Assembly: GCF_003285005.1 (NCBI RefSeq)
Contig: NZ_QMFA01000024.1
Location: forward strand, 34,120-98,119
Source of the DNA: Paenibacillus sp. YN15
GTDB taxonomy: Bacteria; Bacillota; Bacilli; Paenibacillales; NBRC-103111
Direction: 5' to 3'
DNA length: 64,000 nt
In this document: in pieces, positions 46,401-56,884 of the stretch
Layout: every line of letters begins with the position of its first letter
Position numbering within the stretch: position 1 is the stretch's first letter
The notes under the pieces: generated by a model
Database searches by the model: none
What the model was told of the DNA's origin: nothing
Seen by the model: the letters and a program-made list of their open reading frames with translations, nothing else
Program-made: the position numbers and the translations under genes

Positions 46401-47754
46401 AGCCATCCCCCTCCCAAGGCGACTTGCGGTATATCAGCCGCCATACAGGCTGCCCCAGCACATCCAGGAGATCCCGTCCCATCCTCCTTATGCCCGCATA
46501 GCCGGAATAGGCGCCGGCCCGCTCCTGGTCAATATCGAGAAACGGAATCTTTTCCTTCAAGGGCACATAAGCGTTGCGGCTGGAGACGATCATCAGATCC
46601 GCCCGTCTTTCCCGGTACAGCTTCAGCACCTTCCTCTCATCGCTTTCCTTCTCCAGCACCGTATCCGCAGCCGCCCGTTCCCTGATCCGGGACAAATCCT
46701 CCTGGGCATTCCTGTTGGTGCCGATGCCCACCACCTTCAATCCCAGCTCCTGCAGGGCGGACAGAAAAGCCCAGCTTTCCGACCCGTCGGTGTAAAGAAC
46801 AAGCTTCTTGCCCTTTAGCTCCCGGAAGGAGAGGGCGATGTCCTTCTTGAGGCGCTCCTCCTCCTTGCGGATAAACCGGTGAATCTTCCGGTCCAGCTGG
46901 GCGTCCTGAAAATGGTAGGCCAGCTGGCGCAGGCTGAAGCGGATTTCCCTGCTGCCGTAGAAGGAGCCTTCAAAATAGGGAATGCCGAAGCGGTCGCGCA
47001 TCTTCCGGGCCAGGGTAAGCATGGAGCGGCTGCAAACCAGCATATTGACCTTGGCGCAATTGGCGTCCTTCAGCTCCTGGTAGGTGCACTCCCCGGCGAT
47101 CCGCGACAGAACGCGGATGCCCACCTTGGACAGAAGCGCCTCAATCTCCATTCCCTCCGCGGCGAAATGATGCTCTCCGATCAAATTGATCCCGTAGGCC
47201 GCCGGCTTCTCCGGCTTGCCCGCTCCGGCGCCGACCACCTTCTCGAACAGCGCCTCCCCCGCCAGCCGGTGGCCCATATTCATACTGCCGGCAAAGCCTG
47301 GGTTATGAACAGCGATCACCGGAAGCTTCCAGCGCTTTTCGGCTTCCGTGCAAACAGCATCCAAGTCCTCCATGGCCAGCAGGGTAATGCAGGTGGCATA
47401 CACGAATACACAAGGGGGATGATACTGCTCGGCAATGTAGCCGATGGCCCGGAGCAGCTTTTTTTCTCCCCCCAGCACAATGTCCTCCTTGGTCAAGGCG
47501 GTAGTGAAGGCATGCTTCGTCAACGAAACGCCGAAGGAGCCGCGCAGCAGCATCCCCCAGCTGTTCTCCAGACAGCCTGGCGTGCCGTGCACCAGATGGG
47601 CGGAGTCGGATACAGGCAGCAAAGCGCCCTGTGAGCCCTGAAAAGCGCAGCCCTTAATCAATTCGCCCGGCTTCGGCCGGGAGCAGCCCTTATGCTCCTG
47701 CGAGTTATGTTCGCAAGCCGGTTCGACAAACAAATTTGCGCCTTCTTTCGGCAT
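46384..47754 (-). CDS. nifE: Nitrogenase cofactor scaffold subunit NifE, second copy
   Basis: A 456-residue homologue of NifE. Motifs GCAFQGSQGALLPVSDSAHLVHGTPGC, FVYATCITLLAMEDLDAVC, NMLVCSRSMLTLARKMRDRFGIPYFEGSFYG and LVLYTDGSESWAFLSALQELG follow the order of the first NifE. The start is the ATG after AAGGAGG. It heads operon 2, with its own predicted promoter and GlnR-type box. It has clearly diverged from NifE1, so the duplication is not recent. Confidence 0.93.
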   Translation of the reverse strand: MPKEGANLFVEPACEHNSQEHKGCSRPKPGELIKGCAFQGSQGALLPVSDSAHLVHGTPGCLENSWGMLLRGSFGVSLTKHAFTTALTKEDIVLGGEKKLLRAIGYIAEQYHPPCVFVYATCITLLAMEDLDAVCTEAEKRWKLPVIAVHNPGFAGSMNMGHRLAGEALFEKVVGAGAGKPEKPAAYGINLIGEHHFAAEGMEIEALLSKVGIRVLSRIAGECTYQELKDANCAKVNMLVCSRSMLTLARKMRDRFGIPYFEGSFYGSREIRFSLRQLAYHFQDAQLDRKIHRFIRKEEERLKKDIALSFRELKGKKLVLYTDGSESWAFLSALQELGLKVVGIGTNRNAQEDLSRIRERAAADTVLEKESDERKVLKLYRERRADLMIVSSRNAYVPLKEKIPFLDIDQERAGAYSGYAGIRRMGRDLLDVLGQPVWRLIYRKSPWEGDGYGAEF

Positions 47755-47834
47755 CACAATCCCTCCTTTTTTGGGAACCCGCTGCTGCATTCCATGCCTA
47801 AACCCACATAAACTATAACTACTTATATTTAATT

Positions 47835-47863
47835 ATAATAAGTTGTAACATACTTAAACTCAA
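47835..47863 (-). promoter_or_regulatory. Predicted nifE2 operon promoter
   Basis: On the minus strand TTGAGT (47863-47858) and TATTAT (47840-47835) are 17 bp apart, about 80 bp before nifE2. Confidence 0.55.
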
Positions 47864-47900
47864 TCCCTCTTTTCCATGTTTTTAACTTTGGCAGAAATCG

Positions 47901-47917
47901 TGTCATGTAAATTAACA
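47901..47917. promoter_or_regulatory. GlnR-type box upstream of nifE2
   Basis: TGTCATGTAAATTAACA matches TGTNAN7TNACA exactly. It is 37 bp from the -35, eleven bases (about one helical turn) closer than at nifB. No downstream partner box was found. Confidence 0.65.
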
Positions 47918-47978
47918 TTATCATCACATTAAGCGTTTTCAATTTGAAATGGCACGGCTTTCCCTAACCGCCGGTTGA

Positions 47979-48021
47979 GAAAAGCCGCATCATCCGGACG
48001 TTAACCGGACAATGCGGCTCG
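47979..48021 (-). terminator. Terminator of the main nif operon
   Basis: GAGCCGCATTGTCCGG and CCGGATGATGCGGCT pair with one mismatch around a seven-base loop and are followed by TTTTCTC on the minus strand, about 80 bp after the last gene. Confidence 0.9.
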
Positions 48022-48099
48022 CGCCGTTCACTGTTGCCAGGCTGCTGCCTTAGTCCCGGCTTAATTTCATCGCTCCCCTATGGCCGCTCCGCCTAATGC

Positions 48100-48429
48100 C
48101 TAATTGCAGCCCGCTTTGCACGAAGCGCAGGCCGAGGTGCCGAAGCAGCCCGACGACCAGGAGGCCAGCTCCTGGCCGCCATACCGGTCGCCCCCCAGGT
48201 CCCTGTAGGCCTTCTCCAAGCACCAGCGCAAGGCCGCGAAGCGCTCCTCCTCCGTGGATTCCGCCGTTACCTTGCCCTCCAGCTCCACCGCCTCCAGATA
48301 GAACCGGAACCGCAGCATCACCGGAATCCGCTTGCCCTCCAGAGATTCGGCGGTATACGGAATGCCGCAGTAGTCCAGAAACTCTTCCACTTCCATTGCC
48401 TTATCGGGCAATTTGATGTATTCCGGCAT
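48100..48429 (-). CDS. Nif-operon protein with Cys-rich C-terminus
   Basis: A 109-residue protein, last of the main nif operon; its ATG overlaps the hesA end by 29 bp, with GAGAGGAGG upstream. Residues 1-85 look like a helical domain (IPVMLRFRFYLEAVELEG, FAALRWCLEKAYRDLGG). The end reads SSGCFGTSACASCKAGCN, four cysteines in 14 residues. This vaguely recalls the Cys cluster of the molybdenum donor NifQ, but spacing and the rest differ. It is laid out like the 138-residue protein ending operon 2. No family recognised. Confidence 0.75.
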   Translation of the reverse strand: MPEYIKLPDKAMEVEEFLDYCGIPYTAESLEGKRIPVMLRFRFYLEAVELEGKVTAESTEEERFAALRWCLEKAYRDLGGDRYGGQELASWSSGCFGTSACASCKAGCN

Positions 48430-49186
48430 GAATATGCCTCCTCTCCGCACATGCGGGACATAATGGGGTATCCTCCAGTTTGATCCGGACGGAGCTCAAA
48501 TCCAGGGTATTGATGCGCACCATCTCGCCGACAGCAGGCTGGCCGATGCCGGTAATCCATTTCACCGCTTCCAGCGCAGCCATGGTGCCCGCCATGCCCG
48601 AGGTGGCCCCCAGCACCGGGAAGCCCAAGGGCTCCCAATTGGCATCCCTTATGGGATACAGGCATTCCAGACAAGGGGTTTGACCCGGCACGATAACGGA
48701 CAGCGAAATTTCAAAGGCGTACATGGCCGCTTCCACCATGGGCGTCCCCACCTGCCGGCAAGCCTCATTCAAGGCGTACCGCTCCGGAAAATCATAGCGG
48801 GCATCAATCACAATATCCGCGGCAGCCGCCCACTCCACAGCCCGGTCTACCGTAATCCGCTCCGGATAAGCTTCAATTTCCACACGGGGATTGATCCGCT
48901 TAATGCTCTCTACCGCACAGGGAATTCTGGTTTCTCCGATCCGCGAGGCATCCATGAGAATTTGCCGGTTCAAATCCGGGGGCTTGATGATGCCTTCATG
49001 GGCCAGAATCAGCTTGCCCACACCTGCCGCAGCCAAATACAGCGCCGCCGTGCCGCCCAGCCCTCCGATACCCGCCACAAACACCGTAGATTTCTCCAGC
49101 AGCTTCTGCCCTTCTTCGCCCACAAGCTTCAGCTGTCTGGCGAAGGGGCTCATATCCTCCTGAAACGTCCCACTCTCTTTCTCCAT
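48401..49186 (-). CDS. hesA: HesA/MoeB/ThiF-type adenylyltransferase
   Basis: A 261-residue E1-like enzyme. VFVAGIGGLGGTAALYLAAAGVGKL near residue 36 is the nucleotide-binding fold. NRQILMDASRIG has the adenylation arginine, and CLECLYPI with the later CPACAE form the zinc-binding Cys pairs. HesA is a regular member of Paenibacillus and cyanobacterial nif operons and is thought to help supply metal or sulfur for cofactor assembly. It lies between the DUF269 gene and the Cys-tailed gene. Confidence 0.94.
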   Translation of the reverse strand: MEKESGTFQEDMSPFARQLKLVGEEGQKLLEKSTVFVAGIGGLGGTAALYLAAAGVGKLILAHEGIIKPPDLNRQILMDASRIGETRIPCAVESIKRINPRVEIEAYPERITVDRAVEWAAAADIVIDARYDFPERYALNEACRQVGTPMVEAAMYAFEISLSVIVPGQTPCLECLYPIRDANWEPLGFPVLGATSGMAGTMAALEAVKWITGIGQPAVGEMVRINTLDLSSVRIKLEDTPLCPACAERRHIHAGIHQIAR

Positions 49187-49208
49187 CCGAAATCCTCCCC
49201 GTTATCCG

Positions 49209-49685
49209 TTACAATTGCGCGATCTCCGGGTATCTCTCCAGCCATTCCATACCTGCCGCAATAAACCGTTCGCCCTCCTCCACAGCCTTCTCCATGGAGG
49301 TAAACCCGAACTGCCCCTGCCGCCAGCCGCGAACCGCCAGCACCAGCCTGCCGCTGTATACCACCGCCCGGCCCAAGCCTTCATCATCCATCTCCACAAT
49401 ACTGCCGATGCGGGTTCCCGTCCGAATCTCCAGTGCCATGGCCACCGCCTGAAAAAAGACCGTCGCCTGCCTTCTGATAGGAGCCGAATCGGCGCCGCAC
49501 AGGGTATCCGCTCCTTTGAAGGCATCCGAGTCCAACAGGAAATACTTCTTCAACCGCTCTTCCTTGGGCTTCCGGGCCCACAGTCCGAACTTGTCGTAAG
49601 AATCCAGAATGCTCAGCACACAGTTGATGAACGGATAACCCTCGCTGCCTGTTGATCCGGCTTGTGTTGCGGTGTTTTCCGGCAT
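49209..49685 (-). CDS. NifX-associated protein (DUF269)
   Basis: A 158-residue protein matching the NifX-associated family by pattern: SILDSYDKFGLWARKPKEERLKKYFLL, AVAMALEIRTGTRIGSIVEMDDEGLGRAVVYSGRLVLAV and SMEKAVEEGERFIAAGMEWLERYPEIA. It starts one base after the nifX stop codon with GGAGGAGG before it. In this genus it is the orf between nifX and hesA. Its exact biochemical role is unknown; it is needed or helpful for cofactor maturation in some diazotrophs. Confidence 0.92.
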   Translation of the reverse strand: MPENTATQAGSTGSEGYPFINCVLSILDSYDKFGLWARKPKEERLKKYFLLDSDAFKGADTLCGADSAPIRRQATVFFQAVAMALEIRTGTRIGSIVEMDDEGLGRAVVYSGRLVLAVRGWRQGQFGFTSMEKAVEEGERFIAAGMEWLERYPEIAQL

Positions 49686-50063
49686 TTACGCCTCCTCCTC
49701 CGCTTTGCGCATAGCCTTGACCAGCCACAATGGGGGCTTATGGGCCAGCATGGCCTGCAGCCGCTCCAATTGGCCAACAACCTCTGTTCCTTCCTCCACC
49801 TTCAGCGGCATCACGCCTGCGCGGGTAACCTTGGCCGCCGCCGAGGGACCGATCTGGCAGATAAACAGCAGCGTACAATCCTTAACCAGCTCCACCCGTC
49901 TCTCGTTTTTTTCCGATTCCACCTGGACACTTTGCTCGGAAACCCCTCTGGCCTCCAGCCATTTATAACCCTTCTCATCCACTTCAAATACAGAGAAAAC
50001 CATACACCGCCCAAAATGGGAGTCCACCCGTTTTCCGTCTTCTGTCGCAAATGCCACCTTCAC
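49686..50063 (-). CDS. nifX: NifX cofactor-binding protein
   Basis: A 125-residue protein of the NifX/NifB-C fold. KVAFATEDGKRVDSHFGRCMVFSVFEV holds the SHFG motif thought to contact cofactor, and EEGTEVVGQLERLQAML follows. The start is GTG at 50063, which overlaps the nifN stop (GTGA) and has GGAGG eight bases before it; an ATG further up in the same frame would overlap nifN by over 50 bp. Confidence 0.93.
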   Translation of the reverse strand: MKVAFATEDGKRVDSHFGRCMVFSVFEVDEKGYKWLEARGVSEQSVQVESEKNERRVELVKDCTLLFICQIGPSAAAKVTRAGVMPLKVEEGTEVVGQLERLQAMLAHKPPLWLVKAMRKAEEEA

Positions 50064-51376
50064 GCATGAATCCTCCTCTCGCCCGACAACAGTACATTCC
50101 CCAGTCCGTTCACCCATTGAGTGGCGCCCTTATAGCCCACACTCACATTCATGGAAACCCCGAACCGGTCAAAGATGGGGAAGCCGCAGGGATAAAACGG
50201 CATATCCAGCCGGCCGGCCCCCTGCTCGCCATGGGAGCAGCTGATCCAAACATCCGCATGACAGCGCTCCGCCAACTCCTCCAGATCGCCTAAATCCCCA
50301 ATCACCACTTCCTCCTCCATCCGGTCAAACAGCGGGGAAACCACCGGAGCCACCAGCCCGCCCGGAACAGCCCCCATTTCCTTCAGCCAGCCCGCCATAC
50401 TGTAGAGATGGTCAGGCTCCAGCGCCATGGCCACGCGCTTGCCGCCATAAACAAAATGGGCGTCCAGCATGCTGTCCAAGAGAAACTCCCGCTCCCACTT
50501 GTAGCGCACCGGCACCTCCTGGCGGCTCAGGGATGCCAAATAGGCAAACAGCCGGTCCGTCGCCTGCAGCCCCATGAGACCGGGGAACACCTTATAGGGA
50601 ATGCCCGCCTCCACCTCCAGCAGCTTCGCAGCCGGTATCATGCTTTCTCCGGCCACAATAGTGACCTCCGCCGTCAGCAGATGCCGGGCATAATCCAACG
50701 GCAGCCCGCCCCGGGACAAGGGGGTATGGCCGGTCAGAAGATGCCCGGACAAGGAGGTGGAGATGTCCGGAAGGGCAATGACCTCCAGTCCAAAGGAGGA
50801 AATGATCTCCTTTAGCTCCATCACATCCGCCGGAGTATAGTGGGAGCCTACCAGCAGATTGACCCGGCTTTTGCTTTTTTTGCGGGGACGCTCATCCTTG
50901 GCCAGATCCACAATTCCGCTGATGACAGCCTCCGTGGTTTTGGCATAGCCGGATTCCAGCGATCCCGTAAAATCAGGGATGGACGCCGCCACCAGGAGGG
51001 TATCCTTCACCCCCCGCTCCTTGCGGTATTGGCGGAGCTCCCCCTCCACATCCTCTCCCGCCACCTCCGTGAGAGCCGTGCTCAAAACGGCAACAAGGGA
51101 CGGACGGTGCTTTTCAATAACCGTATCCAGTCCCTCCCTCAGACTTTTGCCCCCGCCAAAAATCACATTGAACTCCTGAAGAGCCGTGGTTTGGGAGGCG
51201 ACAGGCTCGCGGAAATGCCGGGTCATCATGGCCTTGATAAAGGCCGAGCAGCCCTGCGCCCCGTGAATCAGCGGCATGGACCGGTAAAAGCCCTGCAGCG
51301 CCAGAACGCCTCCCATAGGCTGCCCGGTTTTAAACGGATTGATGGAGACCGGCTTCGCGCTACATTTCCATCCCAT
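50060..51376 (-). CDS. nifN: Nitrogenase cofactor scaffold subunit NifN
   Basis: A 438-residue subunit of the NifEN scaffold on which NifB-co is turned into FeMo-co. INPFKTGQPMGGVLALQGFYRSM, HGAQGCSAFIKAMMTRHFREP and VAVLSTALTEVAGEDVEG are in NifN positions. The ATG follows GGGGGAG and overlaps the end of nifE by 17 bp, so the two subunits are probably translated together. It is normal in length for the family. Confidence 0.96.
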   Translation of the reverse strand: MGWKCSAKPVSINPFKTGQPMGGVLALQGFYRSMPLIHGAQGCSAFIKAMMTRHFREPVASQTTALQEFNVIFGGGKSLREGLDTVIEKHRPSLVAVLSTALTEVAGEDVEGELRQYRKERGVKDTLLVAASIPDFTGSLESGYAKTTEAVISGIVDLAKDERPRKKSKSRVNLLVGSHYTPADVMELKEIISSFGLEVIALPDISTSLSGHLLTGHTPLSRGGLPLDYARHLLTAEVTIVAGESMIPAAKLLEVEAGIPYKVFPGLMGLQATDRLFAYLASLSRQEVPVRYKWEREFLLDSMLDAHFVYGGKRVAMALEPDHLYSMAGWLKEMGAVPGGLVAPVVSPLFDRMEEEVVIGDLGDLEELAERCHADVWISCSHGEQGAGRLDMPFYPCGFPIFDRFGVSMNVSVGYKGATQWVNGLGNVLLSGERRIHA

Positions 51377-52736
51377 AGGCTTCTCCCCCCTGCCATGGCG
51401 CCGGACGGTTGACCAGCTTCCATACCGGATTTTCCAAAGCGGCCGTCAAATCCCTGGCCATTCTCCGCAGCCCCGCATAACCCGCATACGCCACATGCCG
51501 CTCCTGATTAATGTCCAGAAAGGGGATTTGCTCCTTCAGGGATACGTACATGTTCCGCCCGCCGGCTACAATGATATCCGCCTTGCGGTCCCGAACCACC
51601 TTCAGAATCCGGGCGGCGCCGCCCTCGGGAATCAGCTCCGCCTCATGGCCCACCCGCTCCTTGATCCGGGAAATATCCTCATCCGAGCTTTTATTGGTGC
51701 CGACTCCCACTACCTTCATGCCCAGCTCCTGAAGGGCGCTGATCACCGACCAGCTTTTGACGCCTCCCGTATAAAGCACCACCCGCTTGCCGCGGAGAAC
51801 CTTCTTGTAGGGCGCCAGCTCCCGCGCCAACCCATCCTCTTCCTGGCGGATCAGCCTGCCGACCCGTTCATCGAGTTCACTGTTCTGAAGCTCATAGGCA
51901 ATCTGCTGCAGGGAGAAATTGGTTTCCTTGACTCCGTAGAAGGACGCCTCCACATAAGGGACGCCGTAGGTTTCCTTCATATTCCGGGCCAGCGAGATCA
52001 GCGCCCTGCTGCAGACCACCACGTTCAGCTTGGCCCGGTGGGCATACCGGATATCCTGGAAGCGGCCGTCCCCGGTAATCCGGGACAACACCCGAACCCC
52101 AACCTTGCCGAGCAGCTCCTCGATATCCCATTGCTCGCCGGCAATGTTGTACTCTCCGATAAGATTGATATCCAGAGGCGTCAGCGTGCCTTCATCCGGC
52201 TCCGCAGTGCCGATCACATGCTTGAACAGGGCATTGCCGGCCAGACGGTTGCCGTAATTCTTGTTCCCCGCAAAACCCGGGCTGTGAACCGGCACAACGG
52301 GAACCCCGCACTCGGCGGAGGCCGCAGAGCATACCGCATCCAAATCCTCGCCGGTCAAAGCCGTCACACAGGTGGAGTACACAAACACGGCCGGGGGACG
52401 GAACCGCTCCACGATCATATCAATCGCCTGGCGCAGCTTTTGTTCACCGCCCATAATGATGTCCTGCTCCGTCAAATCCGTATTAAAGCCGTAGCGGTGA
52501 AGGGTTGGCCCGGAGGAAAGGCTGCCTCTGCCTTCCCAGCTGTTGCCTGCGCAGCCGGCCGGCCCGTGAACCAGATGGGCCGCGTCCGCGATAGGCAGGA
52601 GGGTGATCTGGGCGCCGTCGAAGGAGCAGCCTCCTGCCGAGTCCCCCGGCTTAGGCTTCGGACAGCCTTTTTTCGCCGATGTGCTGTGCTGGCAATCCGG
52701 CTCGGGAATCCATCCCGTTTTTTCAATTGTGCCCAC
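51360..52736 (-). CDS. nifE: Nitrogenase cofactor scaffold subunit NifE
   Basis: A 458-residue NifE. CSFDGAQITLLPIADAAHLVHGPAGCAGNSW, VYSTCVTALTGEDLDAVC and LNVVVCSRALISLARNMKETYGVPYVEASFYG are diagnostic, with the cysteine of VVCSRA at the cofactor ligand position of NifD. The GTG start follows GGAGGGG. It is about 95 bp after nifK, the widest gap within the operon apart from nifB-nifH and nifH-nifD. Confidence 0.96.
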   Translation of the reverse strand: MGTIEKTGWIPEPDCQHSTSAKKGCPKPKPGDSAGGCSFDGAQITLLPIADAAHLVHGPAGCAGNSWEGRGSLSSGPTLHRYGFNTDLTEQDIIMGGEQKLRQAIDMIVERFRPPAVFVYSTCVTALTGEDLDAVCSAASAECGVPVVPVHSPGFAGNKNYGNRLAGNALFKHVIGTAEPDEGTLTPLDINLIGEYNIAGEQWDIEELLGKVGVRVLSRITGDGRFQDIRYAHRAKLNVVVCSRALISLARNMKETYGVPYVEASFYGVKETNFSLQQIAYELQNSELDERVGRLIRQEEDGLARELAPYKKVLRGKRVVLYTGGVKSWSVISALQELGMKVVGVGTNKSSDEDISRIKERVGHEAELIPEGGAARILKVVRDRKADIIVAGGRNMYVSLKEQIPFLDINQERHVAYAGYAGLRRMARDLTAALENPVWKLVNRPAPWQGGEAYGMEM

Positions 52737-52830
52737 GATAATCCCCTCCTTGATTTGCCATCAGCCGCCACCCGTGGCGGGTTGGCGGCTGGAGCTTTTT
52801 TTCGGCTATCGCAAATCGCTTTACGTTCCG

Positions 52831-54369
52831 TTATCTTACAAAGTCAAAGCTGTGGGGCTCCACTTGGTCATCCAGCTGCTGGAGCAGCGTATTGACCACT
52901 GTGGTCAGCACGTGCAGAGCGCCTTGATAGCCCAGAATGGGGAAGCGGTGCAGGTGATGGCGGTCAAAGATCGGGAAGCCGATGCGGACCAGCGGAATGC
53001 CCGCCGCCTTGCAGTTTTGCTTCAGATGGGTGCTGCCGATGGCGAAGTCAACCGGGTCCGTGAAGAGCAGGGACCGCAGATGCCACAGGTCATGGCCCAC
53101 ATAAACCTTGGCGTCCAGACCGTGCGGCGAGGCCTTCAGAAGCCCGTAGGCTTCTTCCTCAAACTCCTTGTCTCCGTTGGAGCACAGAATATGCACCGGC
53201 TCAAGGCCGACGTCCAGACAGAAGGAGATGAGGCCCAAGAGAAGATCGGGATCGCCCACCAGCGCCACGCGCTTGTTGTGCAGGTACGGATGGGAGTCGG
53301 TCAGGGCATCCACCACTTGAGCGCGTTCCTTGACCAGCTCTTGCGGCACCGGCTTGCCGGTGATCCGGGAGATTTCCTTCAGGAGCTTGTCGGTGGCGGT
53401 AATGCCGATGGGCGAATAAACCGCGGAGGTCGGCTGCTTCCAGGACTCCTCAATATATTCACGGGTTTTCTTGGTGGAATACTTTTGCAGGGCCAGGGTA
53501 GCTTGTGCTCCGGGAGCCAGAGGAACATCCGCCAGCTTGGTGCCGCCGTAGTAATACTTGTAGTTGCCGTCCGCCGGGGAGTTCAGGCTGTCGCTGTGGT
53601 CGCCCAGGTAGGTGTACTCCACGCCGAACAGCTCCAAAATGCGCTTGATTTCCGCAAAATTCGCCGTATAGGTATCAAAACCCGCAATCAGGTTGAGCTT
53701 TTCGGTTTTGGGCGCATCAGCCGGACGAAGGTCGCCGTGGCGCTCCGTCAGGTAGCTGATAATCCCCTTGATCATATGGTCGTAGCCCAGGATATGGGAG
53801 CCTACGAAGCTGGGAGTATTGCAGTAGGCAACCGGGAAGTCCTCGGAGATGACGCCTTCCTTGCGGGCGTTGCCGATGAAGGCATTCAGGTCGTCGCCGA
53901 TAACCTCGGCCATGCAGGTGGTATGAATGGCCACCATCTTGGGCTTGTAAAGAGCGGTAGCGTTTTGCAGACCCTCGATCAGGTTCTTCATGCCGCCGAA
54001 TACGGCGCCATCCTCCGTCATGGAGGAGGAAACGGCAGGCACAGGCTCCTTGAAGTGGCGGGCCAGATGGCTGCGGAAGTAGGCAATGCAGCCTTGGGAG
54101 CCGTGGGAAAAGGGCAGCGTGCCTTCAAAGCCCAGCGCCCCCAGCACCGCACCCAGCGGCTGGCAGGCCTTGGCGGGGTTGATCACCGTTTCTTTGCGGG
54201 CGAAGTTGATTTCCTGGTATTCGGGAGTCTTCAGAAATTCTTCGATTTCCTTGGCTTGCTCGCGGGAGCAGGCTGCTTCAAACACTCTTTTCTTCTCGGC
54301 GGATTCCACATAGGGGGCCGTCTCAAACAATGTATTATGGTCTCTGTATTCGATCTCGTTATTTGCCAT
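52831..54369 (-). CDS. nifK: Mo-nitrogenase beta subunit NifK
   Basis: A 512-residue subunit of the MoFe protein. P-cluster cysteine contexts are INPAKACQPLGAVLG, HGSQGCIAYFRSHLARHFKEP and HTTCMAEVIGDD, and serine-rich SSSMTEDGAVFGG follows. An N-terminal arm of about 70 residues is present, as in NifK and unlike the AnfK at 37 kb. It is 18 bp after nifD. Confidence 0.98.
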   Translation of the reverse strand: MANNEIEYRDHNTLFETAPYVESAEKKRVFEAACSREQAKEIEEFLKTPEYQEINFARKETVINPAKACQPLGAVLGALGFEGTLPFSHGSQGCIAYFRSHLARHFKEPVPAVSSSMTEDGAVFGGMKNLIEGLQNATALYKPKMVAIHTTCMAEVIGDDLNAFIGNARKEGVISEDFPVAYCNTPSFVGSHILGYDHMIKGIISYLTERHGDLRPADAPKTEKLNLIAGFDTYTANFAEIKRILELFGVEYTYLGDHSDSLNSPADGNYKYYYGGTKLADVPLAPGAQATLALQKYSTKKTREYIEESWKQPTSAVYSPIGITATDKLLKEISRITGKPVPQELVKERAQVVDALTDSHPYLHNKRVALVGDPDLLLGLISFCLDVGLEPVHILCSNGDKEFEEEAYGLLKASPHGLDAKVYVGHDLWHLRSLLFTDPVDFAIGSTHLKQNCKAAGIPLVRIGFPIFDRHHLHRFPILGYQGALHVLTTVVNTLLQQLDDQVEPHSFDFVR

Positions 54370-54387
54370 AGTTTTCCCCTCCTTTTC

Positions 54388-55833
54388 CTAAAATGGCGAT
54401 TTCACAAGATTCCAGGCCGGGCTGTTAATGGCCATATCCATATCGCGGGCAAAGATCTTGAAGCCGTCGTAGCCATGGTACGGTCCGCTGTAATCCCATG
54501 AGTGCATTTGACGGAAGGGAATTCCCATCTTGTGGTACACATACTTTTCCTTAACGCCTGCGCCGACCAGGTCAGTGCCCAGTTTCTCAGCCAGTGCTTC
54601 CATTTCGTATGCGGTGGGATCATCATAAATGATGGTACCCTCCTGAACATCCTTGATCATCCGTTGGTAATCATCCTTGTGGCCAAACTCATAGCCGGTG
54701 CTGATGACCTCCATGCCCAGATCCTCGTAGGCTCCGATGGTATGGCCCGCGCGCAGACCGCCAACCATCAGCATCACCTTCTTGCCTTCCAGCTTGGGAC
54801 GGTATTTCTCGATCACCTTATCGGCTTCAGCCTGATGCTTGGCGATGACACGCTCCGCATTTTCCTTGATGGTATCGTCGAAATGTGCGGCGATGGCGCG
54901 GAGGCTCTCGGCAATCTTCGTCGGTCCGAAGAAGTTGTATTCCATCCAGGGAATACCGTAGCGCTCTTCCATGGTCGTACAGATGTAGTTCATGGAACGG
55001 TAGCAGTGCAGGACGTTCAGCTTGGCTTTGTGGGAGATGGACAGCTCGTTCATGGTGCCGTCGCCCGCCCATTGGCCGATGACGCGGAGGCCGATTTCCT
55101 CCAGCAGAATCCGGGAGGCCCAGGTGTCGCCGCCGATGTTGTACTCGCCGATCATATTGATATCGTAAGGAGTGGTGTCCTCGAATTCGCCTTTGCCCAG
55201 CAGGTGGTCGCGCACCGCATCATTGGCGATATGGTGGCCCAGGGATTGGCTGACGCCCCGGAAGCCCTCGCAGCGCACCGGGATAACCGGCATGGCCAGC
55301 TCCTTGGCCATCTTCTTGCCTACAGCCTCAATATCATCGCCGATCAGACCAACCGGGCATTCGGATTGCACGGAAATGCCTTTGGCCAAGGGGAAAATAT
55401 TGGTGATTTCCCGGCAGATGGTCTCCAGCTTCTTGTCGCCGCCGAATACAATGTCGCGCTCCTGGAAATCGCTGGTTACCTGGAGAACCCCGAATACGTC
55501 AACGCCTTGGGTTCCGTTGGCGTAGTTCCGGCGGGTGCCCCAGCTGTATTGGCCGCAGCCCACAGGACCGTGGCTGATGTGCACCATATCCTTGATGGGG
55601 CCCCATACCACACCCTTGGAGCCGGCATAGGAGCAGCCGCGGGCAGTCATTACGCCGGGGCGGGATTTGGTATTGGATTTCAATGCGCATTTGCCGGTTT
55701 CAATGGTTGGCGCTTCTGCAACTTCATAGTGTTTGGCGCGGTCTTTCGCTGTTTTTTCCGGAAATGCCTCAAGCACTTCCTGCACGATTTTCTTGCGCGT
55801 CTCCACGGTCAATTTGTCCATAGCTGTACTCAT
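54388..55833 (-). CDS. nifD: Mo-nitrogenase alpha subunit NifD
   Basis: A 481-residue catalytic subunit holding FeMo-co. [36 protein letters not shown] contains P-cluster cysteines (motif spread over residues 64-99). The cofactor ligands are expected to be the cysteine in [12 protein letters not shown] and the histidine in [17 protein letters not shown]. Length is normal, without the long insertion of clostridial NifD. It follows nifH by about 80 bp. Confidence 0.98.
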   Translation of the reverse strand: MSTAMDKLTVETRKKIVQEVLEAFPEKTAKDRAKHYEVAEAPTIETGKCALKSNTKSRPGVMTARGCSYAGSKGVVWGPIKDMVHISHGPVGCGQYSWGTRRNYANGTQGVDVFGVLQVTSDFQERDIVFGGDKKLETICREITNIFPLAKGISVQSECPVGLIGDDIEAVGKKMAKELAMPVIPVRCEGFRGVSQSLGHHIANDAVRDHLLGKGEFEDTTPYDINMIGEYNIGGDTWASRILLEEIGLRVIGQWAGDGTMNELSISHKAKLNVLHCYRSMNYICTTMEERYGIPWMEYNFFGPTKIAESLRAIAAHFDDTIKENAERVIAKHQAEADKVIEKYRPKLEGKKVMLMVGGLRAGHTIGAYEDLGMEVISTGYEFGHKDDYQRMIKDVQEGTIIYDDPTAYEMEALAEKLGTDLVGAGVKEKYVYHKMGIPFRQMHSWDYSGPYHGYDGFKIFARDMDMAINSPAWNLVKSPF

Positions 55834-55915
55834 CAGTACGCCTCCCCTCTCGTATGCGGGAGCTGCCGGGGCAATCCGTTCTCCGCCGGGCTAAGCCCCG
55901 GGCTCCCATCGCTAT

Positions 55916-56884
<969 letters not shown>

